Shown here: positions 1-6,151 of the stretch, in pieces
How the letters are laid out: every line of letters begins with the position of its first letter
Position numbering within the stretch: position 1 is the stretch's first letter
DNA from: an uncultured Planctomycetaceae bacterium
GTDB lineage: Bacteria > Planctomycetota > Planctomycetia > Pirellulales > Pirellulaceae
NCBI GenBank assembly: GCA_937967665.1
Contig: CALBSZ010000450.1
Span: forward strand, 1-9,179
Length of the DNA: 9,179 nucleotides
Direction: 5' to 3'
Position numbers and translations under genes: made by a program
Notes under the pieces: model-generated
The model's database searches: none
Seen by the model: the letters and a program-made list of their open reading frames with translations, nothing else
Told to the model about the DNA's origin: nothing

Positions 1-3
1 GCG

Positions 4-906
4 ATGCCCGATTCCAGAAGATTTTTGCATCCTGAAGCTGTCAAGCGCATTTCGCGTCTGGACCTTCGCGCCCGTCATATCGTCGAAGGATTCTTGTCGG
101 GCATGCACCGCAGTCCGTATTTCGGTCAGTCGGTGGAGTTCCTCCAGCATCGCGAATACGTGCCTGGGGACGATTTACGCCACGTCGACTGGAAAGTCTG
201 GGCGCGGCAGGACCGAGTGTACATCAAGCAGTTCGAAGAAGACACGAACTTGCGCTGCACGATGATGGTCGATGTTTCGGCCAGCATGGCGTATGGCCGC
301 GGAGCGCTGAACAAGTACGAATATGCGTGCACGCTGGCCGCGAGTTTGGCCTACCTGGTTCTGAAACAGAACGATGCGGTCGGTTGCGTAGCTTTCGATG
401 AAGTGGTGCGGACCAAGATTCCGATTCGCAGCAAGCACACGCACATCCACTCCGTCATCGACTCCTTGGCGGTCAGCGAACCTCGCGACAAGACCGACCT
501 TTACAAGATCTTTCGCAGCGTGGCGGAAACCTATCCGCGGCGCGGCATGGTGGTGGTGGTTTCCGATTTGCTGGCGGACCGGCCCGGCATGGTACGCGGT
601 CTGAAAATGCTGCGCCAGAAGGGGCATGACGTGCTGGTGTTCCATATCATGGACGATGACGAACTGGATTTCGAGTTCAATGGTCCGATGCGTTTTGACG
701 GATTGGAGTCGGACGATTTTTTGAACTGCAATCCGCGGGCCTTGCGGGACGGTTACCTGGAAGCCCTGCGCGAATACCTGGACGACATCCGCCGGCAATG
801 TGCCAAGAACACGATCGACTATGCCCTCATCCGTACCAGCGACCCGCTCGACGCGGCACTGGCCTCCTACTTAAGTAACCGCCTGGGAATGCACCACAAG
901 AATTAG
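4..906 (+). CDS. DUF58 domain protein (vWA-like, MoxR-associated)
   Basis: This 300-residue protein is a full-length DUF58 family member with no signal peptide or membrane segment, so it should act in the cytoplasm. The family hallmark is clear: PGDDLRHVDWKVWAR at residues 54-68, followed by a vWA-type fold. The MIDAS residues are present as D90-x-S92-x-S94 (DVSAS), T164 in RDKTDLY, and D188 in VVVVSDLL. The N-terminus (PDSRRFLHPEAV, then RARHIVEGFLSG at 22-33) matches the usual start of planctomycete homologues, which supports the ATG at 4. The reading frame is open for the three bases before it, and any ribosome binding site lies outside the window. DUF58 proteins are normally encoded next to a MoxR AAA+ ATPase and are thought to be its partners; that gene would be upstream and is not visible. 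The next gene starts 94 bases downstream on the same strand. The family call is firm; the cellular role is inferred. Confidence 0.93.
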   Translation: MPDSRRFLHPEAVKRISRLDLRARHIVEGFLSGMHRSPYFGQSVEFLQHREYVPGDDLRHVDWKVWARQDRVYIKQFEEDTNLRCTMMVDVSASMAYGRGALNKYEYACTLAASLAYLVLKQNDAVGCVAFDEVVRTKIPIRSKHTHIHSVIDSLAVSEPRDKTDLYKIFRSVAETYPRRGMVVVVSDLLADRPGMVRGLKMLRQKGHDVLVFHIMDDDELDFEFNGPMRFDGLESDDFLNCNPRALRDGYLEALREYLDDIRRQCAKNTIDYALIRTSDPLDAALASYLSNRLGMHHKN

Positions 907-917
907 CGTCGCGTTGT

Positions 918-959
918 CTGCCTGCCTGCCTGCCGCCGCGGCCGCTCGCCGGCAAGCAG
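918..959 (+). repeat. CTGC tetranucleotide repeat within a GC-rich hairpin
   Basis: The gap after the DUF58 gene holds four tandem CTGC units (918-933, plus a trailing C). The last unit is the left arm of an imperfect hairpin. CTGC at 926-929 pairs with GCAG at 956-959, there is one C/A mismatch, and TGCCG at 931-935 pairs with CGGCA at 950-954. The loop itself contains the palindromes CCGCGG and CGGCCG. Because the left arm is repetitive, the hairpin can form in more than one register. No T-run follows, so it does not look like a standard intrinsic terminator. It could be an mRNA processing or attenuation element in the leader of the next gene, or simply a non-functional repeat. Confidence 0.5.
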
Positions 960-1000
960 AAACCCCACGCTTCGAAACGTCTGCCCACAACTGCTTCATC

Positions 1001-3316
1001 ATGCAATTCATCCATCAACCACTGACTTGGGGCTTCCTGGCGATGCTGCTGCCGCTGTTGATCCATTTGATCAACATGCTCCGGCACAAGCGGATCGAGT
1101 GGGCGGCGATGGAATTCCTGCTGAAGAGCTACAAGAAGCATCGCAAGTGGATTTGGCTCAAACAACTGCTGTTGCTCCTGATGCGAATGGCGGCCATCGG
1201 CCTGCTGGTAGCCATGCTGGCTCAATGGGTTTCCAAAAAGCAATGGTTCAGCGTCTTTGGCGGGCAGGTGACGCATCACTACGTTCTGGTCGACGACAGC
1301 CTGTCGATGTCGGAACGCGGCGGCGCGGTTTCGGCGTTCGACCGTGCCGAACAAGTCGTCGCGGGAATCGTTACCAAGGCGCTGGAACAGGAATCGTCGC
1401 AGCGCCTCACCCTGCTTCGCTACTCGCGGGCCGCCCGCGCCGGAGAGCAAGAGGCCACGGACGAAGCGATCGGCAAGATCGCGGATTTCAACGCGGCGGT
1501 GAGCGACCCGCAATTCAAGGCCGACTTCGAGGAGAACAAGGGGATCGCTTTCGCCGCCACCCCGCTCCGCGTCGGGCCGCTGGCTGCGCTCAACCTGACG
1601 ACACAACTGCTCGAGGAAGAAAGCGACGAGCAGCGAATCGTCTACCTGGTCAGTGATTTCCGCTCGAACGACTGGGAAAATCCGACGGAAGTGCGCGAGC
1701 AGCTGCGACGGGCCAGGCAAGCCGGCGCGGACGTCCGCTTGATCTCGTGTGTGCGGCAGGCGCAGCCGAACCTGCTGGTGAGCGACATCGCCGCCGGGAA
1801 TGACACGCGCGCCGCTGGTGTCCCGCTGTTTGTCGACGTCACCGTGAAAAACACCGGGCAGCAGACCGCCACCGACGTGAAGCTGACCGTCGAAACGTTC
1901 AGGTACGAAGACGCGACCGAGTTTTACGAAAGTCCCGAGCGGCTGTCGCGCGAGGCGGAGACCTTGCCTACGGTGCTCATCAATGAAATCGCGCCGGGCG
2001 AGTCGGTAACGCGGCAGGTGCAGGTCTACTTTTCTGTTCCCGGCAAACATGTGATTCGGGCGACCCTGGCCGACGACGCACTGATGCTGGACAACCGTCG
2101 CTGGGCTGCGTTCGATTTTCCGGCTGGCGAACAGGCCCTGATCATCAACGGCAGCGGTGACTTGGACGCCGCGCTGTTCCTGCAAACGGCCTTTCAACCG
2201 AGTCCGCGCGCGAACACCGGGATCCAGGCGGAAGTCAAGGCGGATGTCTTCCTGCGAGATTCCCATGCCGATGAACTCTCCGGATACCAGTCGATTCACC
2301 TGCTGGATGTCGGCCGTTTGGACGACCGGGCAATCGAGAACCTGGAACAGTATGTGCAAGACGGGGGCGGCGTGAGTTTTTTTGTCGGGGATCAGACGAT
2401 CGCCGCGTTCTATAACAGCAAACTGTATCGCAACGGCGAGGGCCTGTTCCCGCTCCCCTTGGGACGGGACAACTACTTGCCGCCCGATCCCATTGAAGAC
2501 ACGCCGGACATCAAGGTGCAGGATCACCCGCTGTTTCACTCGTTGATGCTGCAACGCCACCCGCTGCACAATTATGTTACTGTCGAGCGGTACTTCGAAC
2601 CCGAGGAGGGCTGGCAGCCGGCACCGGATTCCACGGTGCGGGTCATTGCGACGCTCCGCAACGACGCGCCGCTGGTGGTGGAACGCAAGTTCGGCAACGG
2701 CCGCGTGCTGGCCTTCCTGACGTCGGCGTCGCCGACCTGGAACAACCTGGCCTTGGACCCGACGTTCGTCGTGATCGCCTTGAAGATGCACGCCTACCTG
2801 TCGGCCGCACAGCGGCACGACGATGAATATGTCGTCGGCCAGACCGTCGCCCTTTCCCTGGACGCCGCCAAGTACCTGCCTGACGTCTCGTTTGTCGTGC
2901 CCAGCGAGGATGCGGGGCAGCGCGGTCTTGTCGAGACGCTGGCGACGCAGGCGAGTGTCGAGTCCGCGACCCGAGCGGTGGCTCTCGACGGCAACGCGGG
3001 CGAAACCGACCGGCCGGGCATTTACGAAGCGTGGCCGCGGACGGCCGACGGCCAGAATCAGGTGCGCCGCTGGGCCATGAACGTGGATACCCTGGAGAGC
3101 CACGTGGCTGTGGTGGAACCCGCAGCGCTGCTCGACAACCTGGATACGGTCAAGCCGCGTTTCTTCTACGCCGAGGAACTGGACGTGCAGCAGAGTCGCC
3201 AGGCCGGACTGAACCGTAGCGAACTGCTCATGTGGCTGCTGCTGGTCTTGCTGCTGGCCGAGCAGGCGCTGGCCTATTCGGCCAGCTATCATCCGTTGCG
3301 TGGAGGTGCTCGATGA
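1001..3316 (+). CDS. BatA-domain vWA membrane protein with amidotransferase-like domain
   Basis: This 771-residue inner-membrane protein has an N-terminal BatA domain: hydrophobic segment 8-27, a basic loop (RHKRIEWAAMEFLL, KKHRKW), and a second segment at 53-76. A vWA domain follows, with MIDAS residues D98-x-S100-x-S102 (DDSLS), T187 (AATPL) and D219 (LVSDF). Residues about 256-350 look like a beta-sandwich of CARDB type. Residues about 376-600 resemble the class I glutamine-amidotransferase fold seen in this family, but the segment QDGGGVSFFVGD has no nucleophile cysteine. A last membrane segment lies at 741-758. The basic first loop suggests the large central part is periplasmic. The ATG at 1001 is chosen because MQFIHQPLTWGFLAMLLP is how BatA domains begin; the longer frame from TTG 914 adds an Ala-rich stretch encoded by the repeat. 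No Shine-Dalgarno sequence is visible. The role is probably as a MoxR/DUF58 partner in the envelope; the substrate is unknown. Confidence 0.9.
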   Translation: MQFIHQPLTWGFLAMLLPLLIHLINMLRHKRIEWAAMEFLLKSYKKHRKWIWLKQLLLLLMRMAAIGLLVAMLAQWVSKKQWFSVFGGQVTHHYVLVDDSLSMSERGGAVSAFDRAEQVVAGIVTKALEQESSQRLTLLRYSRAARAGEQEATDEAIGKIADFNAAVSDPQFKADFEENKGIAFAATPLRVGPLAALNLTTQLLEEESDEQRIVYLVSDFRSNDWENPTEVREQLRRARQAGADVRLISCVRQAQPNLLVSDIAAGNDTRAAGVPLFVDVTVKNTGQQTATDVKLTVETFRYEDATEFYESPERLSREAETLPTVLINEIAPGESVTRQVQVYFSVPGKHVIRATLADDALMLDNRRWAAFDFPAGEQALIINGSGDLDAALFLQTAFQPSPRANTGIQAEVKADVFLRDSHADELSGYQSIHLLDVGRLDDRAIENLEQYVQDGGGVSFFVGDQTIAAFYNSKLYRNGEGLFPLPLGRDNYLPPDPIEDTPDIKVQDHPLFHSLMLQRHPLHNYVTVERYFEPEEGWQPAPDSTVRVIATLRNDAPLVVERKFGNGRVLAFLTSASPTWNNLALDPTFVVIALKMHAYLSAAQRHDDEYVVGQTVALSLDAAKYLPDVSFVVPSEDAGQRGLVETLATQASVESATRAVALDGNAGETDRPGIYEAWPRTADGQNQVRRWAMNVDTLESHVAVVEPAALLDNLDTVKPRFFYAEELDVQQSRQAGLNRSELLMWLLLVLLLAEQALAYSASYHPLRGGAR
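3302..3307 (+). promoter_or_regulatory. Ribosome binding site GGAGGT for the second vWA gene
   Basis: A strong Shine-Dalgarno match, GGAGGT, sits inside the last codons of the BatA-domain gene, five bases before the ATG at 3313. That ATG overlaps the upstream TGA stop as ATGA. Together these fix the start of the next gene and suggest translational coupling. Confidence 0.8.
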
Positions 3317-6051
3317 TCGGGATACTGGCCGAGATCGCGTCCGGCACACACTATGAATTCGGCCGCCTGCAGATGCTCACGCAGTGGTGGCAGTGGCTGC
3401 TGCTGCTGGGGTGTTGCGCCGGCGTCCTGACGCTGGTGATCGTCTTGTATGTGCGTGACAGCGTTGAATTGCCGTCGGGCGTGGCCTTCCTGTTGACCAC
3501 GCTGCGGGTGCTCGCCTTCGCGGGCATCCTCTTCTATTTCATGGACCTGCAAAAAAGGACGCAGGAACTGGTCACGCAGAATTCACGTGTGGCGGTGCTG
3601 GTGGATACCAGCCAGAGCATGGCGCTGGCTGACGAGGACACGGGGTCGCCGTCGAGTCGTATTCGGCAAGTGGTGGACGAATTTTCGAGCGGCACGCTGC
3701 TTGGCGACCTGCGCGAAAAGCACGACGTCGTGGTCTACGCCTTTGATGATACCGCGCAGCCCCGCGAAGTGGCTTCGCTGCAGCGCACGAGTACCGAAGC
3801 GGCTTCGCCCACCGTCGCGGCGGAGCAGGAATTCTTCCGCAATTTGAAAGTGGCGCGTTGGACCGCCCTGGCCGCGGCCGGCGTTTTCCTGATTTCACTG
3901 CTGGCGGGCGGCTACTATTTGCTCTCCTCGCCGCAGCGGAACGAGGAGGATACGTCGTGGGCCCTGTTGATTTCCGTGGTGACCTTGATCGCGGCGGTGG
4001 TCGTCCTGGCGACGGCCAATCTGCGCAGCGCGGACGCCGGCCTGCTGGCCATCCTGGGGCTGCGGCAGGCGGAACCACCGCAGCCCGCGGTCGCCAGCGA
4101 GGACGAGGACGCGGAGGCGAACGCACAACAGGTCGACTGGGCGGCAGCACTGAGTCCCAAGGGGGGCGAAACGCGGATCGGCGACGCCATTCGCTATATT
4201 GTGAACAAGGAACGCGGGGGGCCGATCGCGGGCATCGTGCTGTTTAGCGACGGCGCTGAGAATTCGGGAGCCGGCTACAGCGTGGCGGTCCAAGTGGCGG
4301 CTGATGCCCAGATTGCCGTCCATGCGGTTGGCTGGGGAAGTAACCAGCATCCGCTCGGTATTCGCGTCGCCGATTTTGAAGCGCCCGAACGCGTCTACCC
4401 CGGAGACGCCTTCAAGGTGACCGGTTTCATTCAGTCTTTCGGGCTGGACGGGCGTAATGTCAAAGTCGAACTCTATTCGGTCGCGGCCGCGGAAGACACG
4501 ACCAACGCCACGGAACGATTCGAGGAGGAACGTCGTCTGACCTTAAGTGAAGACGGCAAGATCAACAGCGTGGAATTCGAACTCGTGCTGGAAGAAGACG
4601 ACGAGGACCGGGAATACCGTTTGCGGGTGGCTCCGGTGAGTACCGAACGCGATATCAGTGACAACGAAATGCGAGCTCGCGTCCAAGTGGCGAAGCGCAA
4701 GAACCGCGTCCTGCTGTTCGCGGGCGGGCCGACACGCGAATTTCGTTTTCTGCGCAATGCCCTGTTTCGCGACCGCGACACGCAGACAACCGTCCTGCTG
4801 CAGTCGGGCAAGCCGGGGATTTCGCAGGAAGCAGACGAACTGCTGTTTGAGTTCCCCACCACGGAGGACGAACTGTTCGAGTTCGACGCGATCATCGCTT
4901 TCGATCCGGATTGGCTGGCGCTGGATGACATCCAGACCGACCTGCTGGAAAAGTGGGTTGCCGAGAAGGCGGGCGGCTTGATCTGTATCGCCGGGCCGGT
5001 GCATACCCCGCAGTGGGCCAACGTCCGCAACAACCAGCGGGTGTCCACCATCCGGTCGCTTTACCCAGTGAACCTGTACACGCCGCGCTCCGCCGCGCTG
5101 TCACTTGGTCGTTTCGGCGGCGAAGATGCCTGGCCGCTCGAGTTCACCCGCGATGGACTGGAATCCGAGTTCTTATGGCTGGAAGACGACCTGGTCGGCA
5201 GCGAACAGGCGTGGGCCTCGTTTTCCGGAGTGTACGGCTACTATGCCGTCAAGGACCCCAAGCCGGGCGCGACGGTCTATGCGCGGTTTTCCGATCCTTC
5301 CACCAAGATCGATAATGAATTGCCCATTTACCTGGCTGGGCACATTTACGGCGCGGGACGCGTTTTCTTTCAGGCCAGCGGCGAGATGTGGCGCGTCCGC
5401 GCGGTCGACGATACCTATTTTGAAACCTATTACATCAAGCTGATCCGCTGGGTGTCTCAGGGACGACTGCTGCGGGACTCCACTCGCGGCGTCCTGCTGA
5501 CGGACAAGTCGCGCGCGGCCATCGGTGACAATGTGATTGTCCGAGCCATTTTGTCCGACGCCCAGCATCGCCCGCTGGAAGACGAATCCGTACCGGCCGT
5601 CGTGGTGTACGACGGGATCGGCAAACCGCTGGAACTGTTGCGGGTCAAGGATGCCGCTTGGCCGGGACTCTATTCCGGCCAGTTCACGGTTCTCCGCGAA
5701 GGCAACTATCAGATACAATTGAAAAAAATGGACGGGAGCGAGCAGGTCTTGACGCGCGAAGTGGAATCGCGGATGCGGGAAAAGGAAATCCGGCAGCCGG
5801 AACGCAATGACGCTCTACTGAAGGAAATCACCGTCGGCACCGAGGGCCAGTACTTTGTGGGATTGCCGGCCGCCGTTGGCGAACAGACTCGCTCGGTTGC
5901 TTCGTACCTGGAACCTCGCGATCAGACGACGATGTTGTCTGGGACTCCGGACAAGAACTTTGAGCGCCTGTTGATGGGCTGGCTGATGGGCTGCATCTGC
6001 GGAGTGCTCTGTATGGAATGGTTGATCAGGCGGCTCAGCAAGCTCGCGTAA
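3313..6051 (+). CDS. Large vWA membrane protein with split vWA domain and amidotransferase-like domain
   Basis: This 912-residue protein starts at the ATG overlapping the previous stop, behind GGAGGT. Hydrophobic segments lie at about 27-47, 55-77, 183-204, 216-236 and 885-905. The vWA domain begins at about 91 with MIDAS motif D98-x-S100-x-S102 (DTSQS). It is then interrupted by a region of roughly 110 residues containing the third and fourth hydrophobic segments and an acidic linker (SEDEDAEA, 262-269). It resumes at VDWAAALSPKGGETRIGDAI with T287, and D313 in LFSDGAENSG. Residues about 360-460 look like a beta-sandwich. Residues about 464-720 form an amidotransferase-like domain opening with RVLLFAGGPTREFRFLRN, a motif typical of planctomycete homologues. 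The elbow region GGLICIAGP carries C558 but not the G-x-C-x-G form, so catalysis is unlikely. Residues about 722-820 look like another beta-rich module. It probably pairs with the preceding BatA protein in an envelope complex; the function is not known. Confidence 0.88.
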   Translation: MIGILAEIASGTHYEFGRLQMLTQWWQWLLLLGCCAGVLTLVIVLYVRDSVELPSGVAFLLTTLRVLAFAGILFYFMDLQKRTQELVTQNSRVAVLVDTSQSMALADEDTGSPSSRIRQVVDEFSSGTLLGDLREKHDVVVYAFDDTAQPREVASLQRTSTEAASPTVAAEQEFFRNLKVARWTALAAAGVFLISLLAGGYYLLSSPQRNEEDTSWALLISVVTLIAAVVVLATANLRSADAGLLAILGLRQAEPPQPAVASEDEDAEANAQQVDWAAALSPKGGETRIGDAIRYIVNKERGGPIAGIVLFSDGAENSGAGYSVAVQVAADAQIAVHAVGWGSNQHPLGIRVADFEAPERVYPGDAFKVTGFIQSFGLDGRNVKVELYSVAAAEDTTNATERFEEERRLTLSEDGKINSVEFELVLEEDDEDREYRLRVAPVSTERDISDNEMRARVQVAKRKNRVLLFAGGPTREFRFLRNALFRDRDTQTTVLLQSGKPGISQEADELLFEFPTTEDELFEFDAIIAFDPDWLALDDIQTDLLEKWVAEKAGGLICIAGPVHTPQWANVRNNQRVSTIRSLYPVNLYTPRSAALSLGRFGGEDAWPLEFTRDGLESEFLWLEDDLVGSEQAWASFSGVYGYYAVKDPKPGATVYARFSDPSTKIDNELPIYLAGHIYGAGRVFFQASGEMWRVRAVDDTYFETYYIKLIRWVSQGRLLRDSTRGVLLTDKSRAAIGDNVIVRAILSDAQHRPLEDESVPAVVVYDGIGKPLELLRVKDAAWPGLYSGQFTVLREGNYQIQLKKMDGSEQVLTREVESRMREKEIRQPERNDALLKEITVGTEGQYFVGLPAAVGEQTRSVASYLEPRDQTTMLSGTPDKNFERLLMGWLMGCICGVLCMEWLIRRLSKLA

Positions 6052-6062
6052 TCGGGATTATC

Positions 6063-6097
6063 GCAGCGTAGCCGAACGCGGCTGAGTTGCATTGCAA
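6063..6097 (+). promoter_or_regulatory. Intergenic hairpin and overlapping short palindrome
   Basis: The 100-base gap between the vWA gene and the DUF4175-like gene contains an imperfect hairpin. GCAGC at 6063-6067 pairs with GTTGC at 6086-6090 (one G-T pair), followed inward by one G/A mismatch and one T-G pair. AGCCG at 6070-6074 then pairs with CGGCT at 6079-6083 around an AACG tetraloop. Its 3' edge overlaps a perfect short palindrome, TTGCATTGCAA at 6087-6097. There is no T-run after the stem, so a standard intrinsic terminator is unlikely. It could be an RNA processing site, an attenuator, or (for the palindrome) an operator. No convincing promoter was recognised in the gap. Confidence 0.4.
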
Positions 6098-6133
6098 AAG
6101 AGCGTCGTTGGCGCGAGTTCCCAGGACGCATTC

Positions 6134-6142
6134 AGGTAGGGA
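6134..6142 (+). promoter_or_regulatory. Probable ribosome binding site for the DUF4175-like gene
   Basis: The purine-rich stretch AGGTAGGGA ends nine bases before the ATG at 6152 and is the only Shine-Dalgarno-like sequence near that start. The match is moderate. Confidence 0.45.
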
Positions 6143-6151
6143 AAGAGAAAC

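Noticed and set aside
938..945. GCGGCCGC palindrome here and again at 8451-8458
   Set aside because: An eight-base GC palindrome is expected by chance in GC-rich DNA; there is no shared flanking sequence to suggest a functional site.
914..1000. TTG start at 914 extending the BatA protein by 29 residues
   Set aside because: The extension is Ala-rich and encoded by the CTGC repeat and hairpin. It has no Shine-Dalgarno sequence, and BatA domains begin at the residue encoded from 1001.
3232..3312. Upstream in-frame start extending the split-vWA protein by 27 residues
   Set aside because: It would overlap the previous gene by 85 bases, whereas the ATG at 3313 has a strong GGAGGT and a typical ATGA overlap.
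827..3349. Very long minus-strand open frame (840 codons) opposite the BatA-type gene
   Set aside because: It covers the BatA gene almost exactly and its translation is rich in Arg, Gln, His and Val without any recognisable domain, as expected from the complement of a GC-rich coding sequence. The plus strand has clear family motifs.
3225..3405. Runs of CTG trinucleotides
   Set aside because: They are leucine codons of the membrane segments at the end of one gene and the start of the next, not a microsatellite of note.
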